A stretch of DNA of 64,000 nucleotides from an uncultured Bacilli bacterium (GTDB lineage Bacteria; Bacillota_I; Bacilli_A; RF39; UBA660). Every line of letters begins with the position of its first letter. Position 1 is the stretch's first letter. Where the stretch lies: positions 33,568 to 97,567 of the forward strand of contig CAKPGR010000002.1 of the NCBI GenBank assembly GCA_934155005.1. The letters are read 5' to 3'. Of this stretch, positions 48,066 to 57,241 are shown piece after piece. Made by a program: the position numbers and the translations under genes. Under the pieces are notes generated by a model. It worked only from the letters and a program-made list of their open reading frames with translations. It did not search any database and was not told where the DNA came from.

Positions 48066-48773
48066 TTACTTTATTCTTTTATACATATAAACTGTTATAT
48101 ATGGCTGTAAATTTGTAAATGATGTTCCTTGGCAATTTACACAACTTGTCGTTGTTCCACTATATGTATGGGTATGATTACCTAATGTACCCCATGTTGT
48201 ATATGGATTAGATGTATCATAATTATGCCATACAAGTTGCCATTCAGAATTTGTAGGAGTTGCTGCTGGCCACGCTACATACTTACCAAAGTTAGAACTA
48301 TTATCAGTTGTTCCGCTATATGTATGATTATGACTTGGAAGGTTTGATGTTGTAAGTGTTGTTGTGCTACTTCCTCCTGTCTTACTTACCATATTGAAGT
48401 TTGTATCATTTATATCTACTCCAACTAATGTCTTTCCTGTTCCATATGCTTCCCATGTTCCACCAAATTTGGTCGCTACATCAGATGCACTTTTTATATC
48501 TGTTGATATATAAATACTTCCCACTGGATACATTTTATCTAACATTGAATTTATTTTTGTACTTAATTCGTCATACTTATCAGCTATACTATATAATTCA
48601 TCTAGTGAGTTTTGAAGAGTTGCATCACTTCCTAAATTAGAACCTGCAGGAGAATCTACTGATACATCACCTGCATAAAATTTTGTTCCTGCATATACAC
48701 TTACGCTTCCAAATATTAATCCTATTATTATTCCAAATATATTCTTCTTTATTAAATTTAAAACTTTCTTCAT
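48066..48773 (-). CDS. Secreted tail-collar-like surface protein (family member 4)
   Basis: 235 residues. N-terminal export helix (about 8-30), the shared module YAGDVSVDSPAGSNLGSDATLQNSLDELYSIADKYDE, then MYPVGSIYISTDIKSASDVATKFGGTWEAYGTGKTLVGVD and TTLTTSNLPSHNHTYSG..., ending SFTNLQPYITVYMYKR. The PVGSIY...FGGTWE...GKTLVG...LPSHNH pattern is that of phage tail-collar/baseplate receptor-binding domains. Start set at ATG 48773 with AAAGGA upstream. No other phage gene is near. Poly-G leader copy D precedes it. Confidence 0.78.
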   Translation of the reverse strand: MKKVLNLIKKNIFGIIIGLIFGSVSVYAGTKFYAGDVSVDSPAGSNLGSDATLQNSLDELYSIADKYDELSTKINSMLDKMYPVGSIYISTDIKSASDVATKFGGTWEAYGTGKTLVGVDINDTNFNMVSKTGGSSTTTLTTSNLPSHNHTYSGTTDNSSNFGKYVAWPAATPTNSEWQLVWHNYDTSNPYTTWGTLGNHTHTYSGTTTSCVNCQGTSFTNLQPYITVYMYKRIK

Positions 48774-48794
48774 ACCATTAATCCTTTCTACATA

Positions 48795-48870
48795 CAAAAA
48801 AGAGAGGTTTTGTACCCCCCCCCCCGACTTTGAAATTTTTTTATCTCTCAGTCAATATTATTATTTAATT
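48795..48870 (-). promoter_or_regulatory. Poly-G leader, copy D (no own promoter)
   Basis: Begins right after the yneF stop: TAATATTGACTGAGAGAT, TTTCAAAGTC, 11 G (C at 48815-48825), TACAAAACCTCTC and a T6 tract. The promoter half seen in copies A, B, C, E and F is absent, so member 4 must be transcribed from yneF. The G run can still pair with CCTCTC using two G-U pairs. Longest G run of the six copies. Confidence 0.75.
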
Positions 48871-49083
48871 TTAATCCATATATTTACTCATTTGTTTCAT
48901 CATTTGATTAACTTGCTTTTGACTAGGTGTTCTACCCATTCCCATCATCATTGTTTTAATCATTTGTTCATTTATTGGTGGATTTTTCTTTAAATATTTT
49001 TGCATATATTTCTTTGCTAATAAAAATCCTATTACTAAGCCAATTATTAAACCTACTATTATTAATAATATATCGTGTAACAT
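48871..49083 (-). CDS. YneF-family membrane protein (UPF0154)
   Basis: 70 residues: one membrane helix (about 3-24) followed by the conserved [42 protein letters not shown]. Family of unknown function, conserved in Bacilli and Mollicutes. Its transcript probably runs into member 4. Confidence 0.9.
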   Translation of the reverse strand: MLHDILLIIVGLIIGLVIGFLLAKKYMQKYLKKNPPINEQMIKTMMMGMGRTPSQKQVNQMMKQMSKYMD

Positions 49084-49133
49084 ATAATCATCCTTTCTCG
49101 TTTATTATACTTTATTTTAAAATTTTATTCAAC

Positions 49134-51638
49134 TTATTTTAAATCTTTAAGAAAATCGTCTATTGTAAGTATTTTTTCATCAATAGTTTCTAAATCAACA
49201 TTTTCTTTTTCAATTTTTTCTTTTTTTGTTTCTTTTGTTACAAGGTTTACTTTCTTAAAAATATTTTCTACTGGTTCTTTTATTATGCTTGAACCTGATG
49301 AATAACGATCTGATATTGGAAATTCTGTTAGCTTAATTTCTTTTATTTCATCGTCTAATTTAAAACATAAGCTTTCTTTATAATTTATGATAAAGACAGC
49401 AACAATATGATATGGATTTGTTTTTATATCTCTTATAATTTGAACACCACGTCTTGCTCTTGATATATAATCAAATTCTGATAGTTTAATTCTTTTTGCT
49501 GTATTTTTATCTGTAATAACAGTTAAATATTCCATATCACTTCCGTATATTATTCCTTTAATTACAAAGTCATTTTTTAAAGTTATCGCTTTAACGCCAC
49601 TTGTTTTTAATCCTGTTGTAGGAATCTCTTCTGTTTTAAATAATAATCCATATCCTAAATTAGTTGTAACAAAGGTATTTATGTCATTATTACTACTTAT
49701 ATTAACAACTAAATCATCACCTTTTAATTTCATAAAACAAATTGGTTTTGAATATCTAAGTGCTTTAAAATCAATTAATTTTGTTCTCTTTACCATACCA
49801 TTTTTAGTAAAGCTTGTAATATAAGTATCACTTTTAAAGTCATATACTGGATAACTACCAATTATATTTTCATCAGATTTAATCGGAATAATATTACTTA
49901 TATGTTTTCCAAGTTCCTTCCATTTTAAATCAGGAATATCGTGAACAGGAATATGTAAATAATTACCTTTATCAGTAAATAATAGTAATGTATCCATTGT
50001 ATTCATTTTATATTTTGAAATAACGAAATCGGAATCTTTTAATCCTGTTTCATCAGTATTTGCTTCATATATTCTATTACTTACTCTTTTTATATATCCT
50101 TCATTAGTTAATATAACTACAACATCCTCTTTTGGAATCATTTTTTTAGTGTCAATTTTAATTTCTGTAATTTCATCTTTTATTTCCGACTTACGAGGAG
50201 TAGCATACTCATCTTTTATTTTCTTTAATTCATGTTTCATTAAAGCTTTCATTTTATTTTCATCATTTAGTATAAGTTCTAAGGCCTTAATCTTATTTTT
50301 AAGATCAGCTTGTTCTTCTTCTAATTCTACAACATCAGTATTAGTTAAACGATAAAGTTGTAATGTAACAATAGCCTCTGCTTGTTCCTCTGTAAATTCA
50401 AATTTTTTAATTAAGTTTATTTTTGAATCAGCTTTATTCTTACTTTGTCTGATCGTTTTTATAACATCATCTAATATAGAGATTGCTTTTATTAAACCTT
50501 CTATAATATGCATTCTTTTTTTATAGACTGCTAAATCAAAGTCACATCTTCTTGTTATAACAGTCTTTTGATGTTCTATATAAGAATCTAGTATCTTTAA
50601 AATACCTACTGTCATTGGTCTACCATTATCAATAGCAACCATGTTATAGTTATAAGAAATTTGTAAATCTGTATTTTTAAGTAAATAATTTATTATCAAT
50701 TCTTTATCTGCATCTTTTTTTAAGATAATAGCTATTTTGGTTTGGTCTTCAAAGTTTGATTCATCTAATACTTCAACAATTCCGTCTATTTTTTTATCTA
50801 TTCTAATTTCATCTATTTTTCTAACCAACGCAGCTTTGTTTACATCAAAAGGTATTTCTGAAACAACAATTTGTTCTTTTCCATTTTCTTTTTTAAATTC
50901 ATATTTAGAACGAATTATAACTTTACCACGGCCTGTTGTAAAAGCATCAATTATCCCTTTTTTTCCTTCTACAATAGCGCCAGTTGGAAAATCTGGCCCT
51001 TTTACTATATCTAAAATTGTATCTAGTCTACAATTTGGACTATCAATTCTTTTTATTGTTGCTTCTATTACTTCTCCTAAATTATGTGTTGGTATATTAG
51101 TTGCATATCCAGCACTTATTCCATTTGCCCCATTAACAAGCAAATTAGGATATTTAGCAGGAAGAACAACTGGTTCTTTTAAAGTATCATCAAAGTTCCA
51201 TACCATATCAACAGTATCTTTATCGATATCTTTTAAGAGTTCATTGCTTATTTTAGAAAGTCTAGCTTCTGTATAACGCATAGCGGCAGCACTATCACCA
51301 TCTATAGATCCATTATTACCATGCATATCTATATATGGCGTATTTTGTTTCCACCACTGACTCATACGAACCATCGCATCATATATTGAAGAATCCCCAT
51401 GAGGGTGATAATTACCCATTATATTACCAACTGCTTTAGCTGACTTTTTATATGCTTTATCAAAAGTATTTTTATCTCGATACATGGCATATAAAATTCT
51501 TCTTTGAACAGGCTTAAGGCCATCTCTAATATCTGGTAATGCCCTATCTTGAATAATTGATTTAGAATATCTACCAAATCTATCTCCCATTATTTCTTCT
51601 AATGTATATTCATAAATTTTATTAAGTACTGTCTCCAT
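49134..51638 (-). CDS. parC: DNA topoisomerase IV subunit A
   Basis: 834 residues. Catalytic Tyr in AAMRYTEARLS; quinolone region GNIMGNYHPHGDSSIYDAMVRMSQWW; breakage core followed by beta-propeller C-terminal repeats. HGNNGSIDGDSAAAMRYTEA is ParC-like rather than GyrA-like; at the quinolone site the residue is Ser in GDSSIYD. Start at ATG 51638 with AAAGGTGG upstream. The parE partner is not adjacent. Confidence 0.92.
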   Translation of the reverse strand: METVLNKIYEYTLEEIMGDRFGRYSKSIIQDRALPDIRDGLKPVQRRILYAMYRDKNTFDKAYKKSAKAVGNIMGNYHPHGDSSIYDAMVRMSQWWKQNTPYIDMHGNNGSIDGDSAAAMRYTEARLSKISNELLKDIDKDTVDMVWNFDDTLKEPVVLPAKYPNLLVNGANGISAGYATNIPTHNLGEVIEATIKRIDSPNCRLDTILDIVKGPDFPTGAIVEGKKGIIDAFTTGRGKVIIRSKYEFKKENGKEQIVVSEIPFDVNKAALVRKIDEIRIDKKIDGIVEVLDESNFEDQTKIAIILKKDADKELIINYLLKNTDLQISYNYNMVAIDNGRPMTVGILKILDSYIEHQKTVITRRCDFDLAVYKKRMHIIEGLIKAISILDDVIKTIRQSKNKADSKINLIKKFEFTEEQAEAIVTLQLYRLTNTDVVELEEEQADLKNKIKALELILNDENKMKALMKHELKKIKDEYATPRKSEIKDEITEIKIDTKKMIPKEDVVVILTNEGYIKRVSNRIYEANTDETGLKDSDFVISKYKMNTMDTLLLFTDKGNYLHIPVHDIPDLKWKELGKHISNIIPIKSDENIIGSYPVYDFKSDTYITSFTKNGMVKRTKLIDFKALRYSKPICFMKLKGDDLVVNISSNNDINTFVTTNLGYGLLFKTEEIPTTGLKTSGVKAITLKNDFVIKGIIYGSDMEYLTVITDKNTAKRIKLSEFDYISRARRGVQIIRDIKTNPYHIVAVFIINYKESLCFKLDDEIKEIKLTEFPISDRYSSGSSIIKEPVENIFKKVNLVTKETKKEKIEKENVDLETIDEKILTIDDFLKDLK

Positions 51639-51663
51639 GTAACCACCTTTGTTCATTATAACA

Positions 51664-51707
51664 AAAAAACAATGATTTAGCAAAAGTTATATTACTTTTT
51701 TCATTGT
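51664..51707 (-). terminator. Terminator of the 51687-52043 gene
   Basis: Long stem AAACAATGA / TCATTGTTT with a second inner pairing (AAAAGT / ACTTTT), followed by T6 on the minus strand. Confidence 0.75.
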
Positions 51708-52043
51708 TTTACTTTTAACATAATATTCTAATTCAATATAATTATCTAGTTTTTCTAAAATTTGTTTAGAATTATTATCTGGCATTCTTAAAATAAAAAG
51801 TTTTATAGTTTCTAAAATATTTATAACTGACCCATATAAACATTTTTTATCAACCATAATCTCATTAAGTTTCTTATATTCTTCTAAATCAACTAATTTT
51901 CCTTCGCTTTCAATTATATTTTTTATTGCCTGAGCAACATTTAAATCATTTGATATTTTAGTTGTTAAATTAGAACTTAGAAAAGATTCATTATCACTAA
52001 TAAATTGCAACTTTACTAACATATTTTCATCTACATTATCCAT
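51687..52043 (-). CDS. Hypothetical protein
   Basis: 118 residues, acidic, alpha-helical, no signal or membrane helix. Contains LVDLEEYKKLNEIMVDKKCLYG. No recognised family. Followed by its own terminator, so probably independent of parC. Confidence 0.55.
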   Translation of the reverse strand: MDNVDENMLVKLQFISDNESFLSSNLTTKISNDLNVAQAIKNIIESEGKLVDLEEYKKLNEIMVDKKCLYGSVINILETIKLFILRMPDNNSKQILEKLDNYIELEYYVKSKTMKKVI

Positions 52044-52357
52044 TATATTTCCTCCACTAAGATATTATATGTAATAACTGTTAAAAATAATGTCGAAATA
52101 TAGGATTTTATAATGATAATTTTTTCAAAATACTTATTGATTTTTTATTTATTTTTACATATAATAAATTTAGAGAAATACCTAATGAGTATTAGGTTAT
52201 TTCCTGGTTTTTTTGAAAATCCCTAATGACCCCCCCTGTGGCATTAGAAATTATTTTTTTATTTAAATAATAATATAATTATTATAAATAATAAGATATA
52301 TATAATTAAAGTTAAATTTTTATTCACAAAAAAATATTGAAACTAAGTCAATATTTT
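52044..52357. other. 314-base gene-free region with nested inverted repeats
   Basis: Contains two CTAAT-based hairpins: CCTAATGAGTATTAGG (52179-52194 region) and CTAATGA-C7-TGTGGCATTAG (about 52223-52246), both with CTAATGA in the left arm, plus an AT-rich stretch. A C7 run (G7 on minus) recalls the poly-G leaders but the surrounding sequence differs. No ORF. It could be an untranslated structured RNA, a terminator pair or a decayed leader. Confidence 0.4.
52330..52357 (-). terminator. Terminator of family member 5
   Basis: Stem AAAAATATTGA / TCAATATTTTT followed by T-rich sequence, immediately after the stop. Confidence 0.75.
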
Positions 52358-53368
52358 TTATTTTATTATTGATTTTGAGACAGATATAACTGGGCGAATA
52401 CCATAATAAGTATTATTAATGGCACTAAAATTTAAATAACCATTTCTATGTACAAACCATGCATGACTAGATTCTGAAACATTTGCACTACTTGTCCAAT
52501 AGCCATATGTTTCTATATTCGAATCATTATCACATCCATAACTTGTACAATTAGTTGTATTATCAAATAACCACTTATATTTACTTGTTCCCTTAGATTT
52601 TGCACATATATTTTCTTTATCACTTTTATTTGTGTCTAAACAAAACCAAACTTGATTTGTTTTACTTGAATCAAAACTAGTATTTCCTGATATTTTAGCC
52701 ACTTCATTTGCTGTTATTAATCTAGCAGCATTTTTCCAAGCTTTTGTATCACTTTCTAACTGTGTAGCTACTTCTTTCATTTCACTATTATTTCCACTTG
52801 AATTCCAAGCTACTCTAGCTGTTGTATTATGGTCTAATATTAAATTTACTGAACTATTTCCTTCTTCATCATTAAATGTATACCATTTCATACATCCACT
52901 TTTTGTTCCTGTTAAACTCACTGATTCACTTTCTGTGCATTTTTCTCCTACTGTTGGATTATAGTATATAGCTGTTCCATTTTCATATTTCTTTCTCTCA
53001 CTTGATTTTATTGCTTTTCCATTTGTTACTATATAGTTATCAAATGTTAAATCATATCTTATGACATTACCTTTACTTATTACTACAACTCCATTACTTG
53101 GTTTTGTTCCTTTTATTGTTATTCCTAAACTATTTAATTCTTCTACTGAATAAGCTCTATTTTTAAGTTTAGTTGCCCTTGTATCCATTTCATTTATCAT
53201 TATTTGTTTTTCTATGGCATCTATATATCCCAGAGCTGATGCTTCTGCTGCTCCTTTTTTAGCTTTTTCAATTACACCTAATATTGTTGGAGTTGCGATT
53301 AAAGCTATAATTGCTAGTATTACTATTACAGCTAAAAGTTCTATTAGCGTAAAACCTTTTTTATTCAT
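52358..53368 (-). CDS. Prepilin-type lectin-like variable surface protein (family member 5)
   Basis: 336 residues, same layout as member 2 with prepilin leader MNKKG|FTLIELLAVIVILAII and the lectin module. The middle of the lectin module is the most diverged of the four: WFCLDTNKSDKENICAKSKGTSKYKWLFDNTTNC replaces WFYFGSNN..., with additional cysteines. Residues 299-325 are the variable region. AGGAAGGA precedes the ATG; leader copy E is upstream. Confidence 0.85.
   Translation of the reverse strand: MNKKGFTLIELLAVIVILAIIALIATPTILGVIEKAKKGAAEASALGYIDAIEKQIMINEMDTRATKLKNRAYSVEELNSLGITIKGTKPSNGVVVISKGNVIRYDLTFDNYIVTNGKAIKSSERKKYENGTAIYYNPTVGEKCTESESVSLTGTKSGCMKWYTFNDEEGNSSVNLILDHNTTARVAWNSSGNNSEMKEVATQLESDTKAWKNAARLITANEVAKISGNTSFDSSKTNQVWFCLDTNKSDKENICAKSKGTSKYKWLFDNTTNCTSYGCDNDSNIETYGYWTSSANVSESSHAWFVHRNGYLNFSAINNTYYGIRPVISVSKSIIK
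52394..52474 (-). other. Putative DGR variable region in family member 5
   Basis: Codons 299-325. Variable codons AGT, CAT, TTT, CAT, AAT, TAT, AAT, TTT, AGT, GCC, AAT, ACT, TAT and TAT end in T or C; only GAA breaks the NNY rule. Five of these codons are AAT or AAC-type, which is what an unmutated template adenine codon would look like. Confidence 0.6.
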
Positions 53369-53388
53369 TCTATCATTCCTTCCTATAC

Positions 53389-53498
53389 AAAAAAAGAGGG
53401 TTTTGTACCCCCCCCCGACTTGGATTTTTTTGTCTCTCAGTCAATATTATTATTTTGTTTTACATACTTATTCTAACAAATTAATTTTATTTTTACAA
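53389..53498 (-). promoter_or_regulatory. Poly-G leader and promoter, copy E
   Basis: TTGTAA (53493-53498), 17 bases, TAGAAT (53470-53475), then the shared leader with small changes (GAGACAAAAAAATCCAAGTC in place of GAGATAAAAAAATTTCAAAGTC), 9 G (C at 53408-53416), TACAAAACCCTC, T7. Shortest G run of the six. Confidence 0.85.
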
Positions 53499-53501
53499 TA
53501 A

Positions 53502-54443
53502 TTATTTTAACAAATAACCATAAATATCTAAAGCAAGTAATTCTATTTTATGTCTTATCACATTATCTTCTATTGTAACATAATTGTTTTTTATAACTTC
53601 AATATCTTTTAAATTTTCTAAATCTAGTTCTACTTTATCTTTTTGTTCCTCATTTGCATATTTTAAAGCTATTTCTTTTTTTATTTCTCCTTCATTAGCA
53701 ACAACAACACTTACTTTATTTTTACCTAAATATTTATTTAAAACATTTATATGATCACTCACTTTAAAATTATCTGTTTCACCAGGTTGAGTAACCATAT
53801 TAGAGACATACATAATTTTTTTATTTTCTTTATCAAGTACATCTATCATTTCCTTGCATATTAAATTGGGAATAATACTTGTATAAAGACTACCCATGCT
53901 AAGAATTACTAAATCACTTTTTTCTATTTCTTCTACAACTAGCGGATTAATTATCGGTTCTTCTTTATAATAAATTTTTTTAATTTTTCCTTTTCGCTCT
54001 GTTATATTATGTTCCCCTTCAACAATTTCATTATTTTCTAATTTTGCCATAAGTGTCACATTATCCTCAGTAAGCGGTAAAACTTTACCCTTTAATTTAA
54101 GAACTTTTCCTAATGATTCTATTCCGTCCGACAAATTACCAGATATATCCGATAATGCAGTTAATAACAAATTACCAACAGGATGTCCATTTAAATCGCT
54201 TGTTGTTTTAAAGCGATAATTTAAAAGGTCTTTTACTAATGGCTCTGTTTCAGACAAAGATATGATTACTTTTCTTATATCACCAACAGCTAGTATATTA
54301 AACTCTTCTCTTAATCGTCCTGTTGATTTTCCATCATCTGAGACAGATACAACAGCAGTTATATCAAGTGGAAATTGTTTTAAACCTCTAAGGAGAGTGG
54401 ACATTCCTGTTCCGCCCCCTAAAACTACTACTCTTTTATTCAT
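53502..54443 (-). CDS. yvcK: YvcK/CofD-like gluconeogenesis factor
   Basis: 313 residues. VVVLGGGTGMSTLLRGLK, VSVSDDGKSTGRLR and GHPVGNLLLTAL are family motifs. YvcK is required for growth on gluconeogenic carbon sources and for cell shape in Bacillus; it binds UDP-sugars. ATG 54443 is preferred over an earlier GTG that sits on the ribosome site. Usual neighbours (rapZ, whiA) are absent. Confidence 0.92.
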   Translation of the reverse strand: MNKRVVVLGGGTGMSTLLRGLKQFPLDITAVVSVSDDGKSTGRLREEFNILAVGDIRKVIISLSETEPLVKDLLNYRFKTTSDLNGHPVGNLLLTALSDISGNLSDGIESLGKVLKLKGKVLPLTEDNVTLMAKLENNEIVEGEHNITERKGKIKKIYYKEEPIINPLVVEEIEKSDLVILSMGSLYTSIIPNLICKEMIDVLDKENKKIMYVSNMVTQPGETDNFKVSDHINVLNKYLGKNKVSVVVANEGEIKKEIALKYANEEQKDKVELDLENLKDIEVIKNNYVTIEDNVIRHKIELLALDIYGYLLK

Positions 54444-54475
54444 TTTACTCACCCATCTAATTATACTCCAAAAAA

Positions 54476-54970
54476 TTATTTTTGAATATTTTTTTTATAA
54501 TCTTCTTTTTTTATATTATTAAAAGCTCTTAAATATTTTTTTAAATCTTCTTCATTTACTTTTATTAATCCATCTTTTAATAATATATCAACAAAATTAG
54601 AGTCTAATTTTTCACTTGGCCAATATTTTAAGTTTACTAATGCCTTATTTTTTTGTTTAGCAAATTGTACAAATGTAGGATCGATTAATATTTTTTTAAT
54701 TTCATTATTAAATCTATATTCTGCAATTAAAAAGACGTGATCTATATTTGATATATCATTTAAATCAATTAAAGTTGTTTTAACACCACTTATATTTTCT
54801 TTTATATCACATTCTATTTGATTAGCTATAAATTTACAAAAACCATCTAATTCATTTACTTGATTTAAAAGCTTTTTTCTTTCAATATTTACTATTTCTT
54901 TTATCTTTTCAAATTTATCTATATTTCCAATATTTAAAATAGAATCATAAAAATCACTTATATCATTCAT
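54476..54970 (-). CDS. Hypothetical protein with a possible Cys-His-Asp triad
   Basis: 164 residues, no signal peptide. Segments LDGFCKFIANQIE (C45), IDHVFLIAEYRF (H78) and KKILIDPTFVQF (D97) fit the transglutaminase/papain-like order C-H-D. The ending is a charged helix. I do not know the family. Between yvcK and mutL, spaced 24 bases from mutL, so maybe cotranscribed with it. Confidence 0.55.
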   Translation of the reverse strand: MNDISDFYDSILNIGNIDKFEKIKEIVNIERKKLLNQVNELDGFCKFIANQIECDIKENISGVKTTLIDLNDISNIDHVFLIAEYRFNNEIKKILIDPTFVQFAKQKNKALVNLKYWPSEKLDSNFVDILLKDGLIKVNEEDLKKYLRAFNNIKKEDYKKNIQK

Positions 54971-54994
54971 ATCATCAAATCCTTCAATAAAAAT

Positions 54995-56779
54995 TTAATT
55001 TCTAGTAACAAAATTTTCGAAACCACTTCTTTTAAACATTTTTTCTAAATCATAGTTTGAATGAAAGATAATAGTTGGTCTTCCATGTGGACAATTAAAT
55101 GGATTATCACAATTTTTAAGTCTTTCTAATAACTCATCTATTTCTTCTTCACTAACATATTCATTAGCTTTAATAGCTAATTTACAACTCATCATAGTTG
55201 CTAAAGATTCATTAAATTTTTCAATACTAAATTTATTTTCAAAACTAACTATAAGTTCAACAATTCTATTTATAGCTTCATTTTCATAGCCTTTTGGTAA
55301 CCATGTTGGATGAGCTTTAATAATAATTGAATTAATTCCAAATTCTTCTACCTCAAACCCCATATCATCTAACAATTTAAAATTTTCTCTTAAAATAATA
55401 TAATCATTTGTTGAAAGTTCTATGGTAATAGGAAATAATAAAGAAGTTATTTCACTATTTGGAGTACCTAGTTTCTTTTTATAAAACTCATAATTAATTC
55501 TTTCTTTGGCTGCATGTTGATCAATCATATACATTCCATCTTCGTTTTGACAAATTATATATGTACCATGGACAACGCCAACATAAGATAATTCAGGAAA
55601 TTTTTCTTTTATATCTTCTGTTTCTGGTTCTTCATCTAACTCTTCTATTAAGTTTTCTTTTTTTACTTCATATGGCTCTTCTTTATCAAAAACAAGACGT
55701 TGTTCTTCAAATTTATTTTCACTTTTTTCATATGTTTTTGTAGTAAAGTTATCATTTAAAATGATAGGACTTTCTTCTTCAATATGTGGTATTAAAACTT
55801 TATTTCTTATTTTTTCTTTTATAGTTTTAGATATTAAATCTAGAAGTTCATTTAATTTAGAAAATTTAATATCCATTTTAGTTGGATGAACATTTACGTC
55901 AACAAGTATTGGATCAACTTCAATATTAATAACTACTATTGGGTATCTATTATCTGGTTTATATGAGTGATAACTTTCATTTATAACTCTATTTAAATCT
56001 TGATTTCTAACTACACGACCATTTACTAATGTTATCATAGTATTTCTACTTGATCTATGAACTTCTGGAAGAGATATATACCCCGATATATCATAGTCAT
56101 CATCACTATTATTAATTTCAACCATTTTTTTTACTGTATTAATTCCATAAATGGCTTTTATTACTTTAAGTTGATTACCATTGCCATCTGTATTAAGTAA
56201 AACGCCATTATTATTAGTTAAAATAAATTTTATTTCTGGATGTGATAAGGCTATTTTATTAACATAGTCTGTTATACTTGCAAGTTCTGTATATAAGCTT
56301 TTCATATGCTTTAATCTAGCTGGAGTATTATAGAATAAATTACTAACTGTAATTTGTGTACCACGTCTTGCTTCACAAGAAGAAACATTAATTAATTTAC
56401 CCCCATTTATTTCAACCATAGTTCCAACAGAACCTTCTGATGTTTTTAAAGTAATTTCTGATACTGAAGAAATAGAAGCCAAGGCCTCACCTCTAAACCC
56501 TAAAGTATTAATATGAAATAATTCTTCTTCTGTTTTAAGTTTACTAGTTGCATGTCTATTAAAAGCTAAAACAGCATCTTCCTTATCCATTCCTATTCCA
56601 TCATCAGTTACCTTAATTTCTTTGGTACCTGCCTCTATTAAATCAATTTTAATTTCTTTGCTCTTAGCATCTATACTATTTTCTACTAATTCTTTAACAA
56701 CACTAGCACATCTTTCAACTACTTCTCCTGCAGCTATTTTATTTGCTAATATTTCATCCATTTGATGTATTCTTGACAT
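54995..56779 (-). CDS. mutL: DNA mismatch repair protein MutL
   Basis: 594 residues. GHKL ATPase (E30, N34, DDGIGMDKED, TLGFRGEALASI), and a C-terminal nicking endonuclease with DQHAAKERINYE (the DQHAx2Ex4E motif), ACKLAIKANE and CPHGRP. The endonuclease motif predicts MutH-independent nicking. MutS is not adjacent. Confidence 0.96.
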   Translation of the reverse strand: MSRIHQMDEILANKIAAGEVVERCASVVKELVENSIDAKSKEIKIDLIEAGTKEIKVTDDGIGMDKEDAVLAFNRHATSKLKTEEELFHINTLGFRGEALASISSVSEITLKTSEGSVGTMVEINGGKLINVSSCEARRGTQITVSNLFYNTPARLKHMKSLYTELASITDYVNKIALSHPEIKFILTNNNGVLLNTDGNGNQLKVIKAIYGINTVKKMVEINNSDDDYDISGYISLPEVHRSSRNTMITLVNGRVVRNQDLNRVINESYHSYKPDNRYPIVVINIEVDPILVDVNVHPTKMDIKFSKLNELLDLISKTIKEKIRNKVLIPHIEEESPIILNDNFTTKTYEKSENKFEEQRLVFDKEEPYEVKKENLIEELDEEPETEDIKEKFPELSYVGVVHGTYIICQNEDGMYMIDQHAAKERINYEFYKKKLGTPNSEITSLLFPITIELSTNDYIILRENFKLLDDMGFEVEEFGINSIIIKAHPTWLPKGYENEAINRIVELIVSFENKFSIEKFNESLATMMSCKLAIKANEYVSEEEIDELLERLKNCDNPFNCPHGRPTIIFHSNYDLEKMFKRSGFENFVTRN

Positions 56780-56808
56780 ATAATCACCTACTATTAGTAT
56801 ACCACAAT

Positions 56809-57192
56809 TTATTTTGTTTTTATTTTTTGTTTTTCATCTTTTAAAACACACATTCTATCCATAACTGAATAAGTTTTAAATCCATACATTTGAAAAATAT
56901 AGATTAATGATTGATTATCAGATAATAAAATATAATTTTCACTAAGTGAACTATTACAACAATTTTTTATTTTTTCAATAAATAAATTATGATTTTTTAA
57001 AACATTGTCATTAAAAGTTACAAAAAATTGCACTTCACTATTTAAAATTATATCTTTTTTATTCTCGTTAATAAGTCCTACTAGTTTATAATTATTTTCT
57101 TTTAGTGTTCTATTAAATTCTTCTATATTATTTTTATATAAATCATTATTTAAAAAGCTAGTATAATCTAATAATATTATTTTTGTATCCAT
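56809..57192 (-). CDS. Hypothetical protein
   Basis: 127 residues, starting MDTKIILLDYTSFLN, no signal. Contains YKLVGLINENKKDIILNSEVQFFVTFND. The start at 57192 is chosen over an ATG too close to the ribosome site. Beta-alpha alternation suggests a small Rossmann-like domain, but no family is recognised. Confidence 0.55.
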   Translation of the reverse strand: MDTKIILLDYTSFLNNDLYKNNIEEFNRTLKENNYKLVGLINENKKDIILNSEVQFFVTFNDNVLKNHNLFIEKIKNCCNSSLSENYILLSDNQSLIYIFQMYGFKTYSVMDRMCVLKDEKQKIKTK

Positions 57193-57241
57193 AAGCATCT
57201 CTTTTCTATTCGAAATATGATATCACATATTATCTATATTA

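Noticed and set aside
48066..48773. Prophage remnant around the collar-type genes
   Set aside because: Neighbours are housekeeping genes and no capsid, portal, terminase, integrase or lysis gene is present.
48815..48825. Poly-C runs as assembly artefacts
   Set aside because: The same run with identical flanks occurs at six separate loci next to the same gene family, which an artefact would not give.
50737..51276. Plus-strand open frame of 179 codons inside parC
   Set aside because: Antisense shadow of parC; long only because the complementary frame lacks stops; no ribosome site or family match.
52179..52246. CRISPR array
   Set aside because: Only two unequal hairpins, no regular repeat-spacer series and no cas gene.
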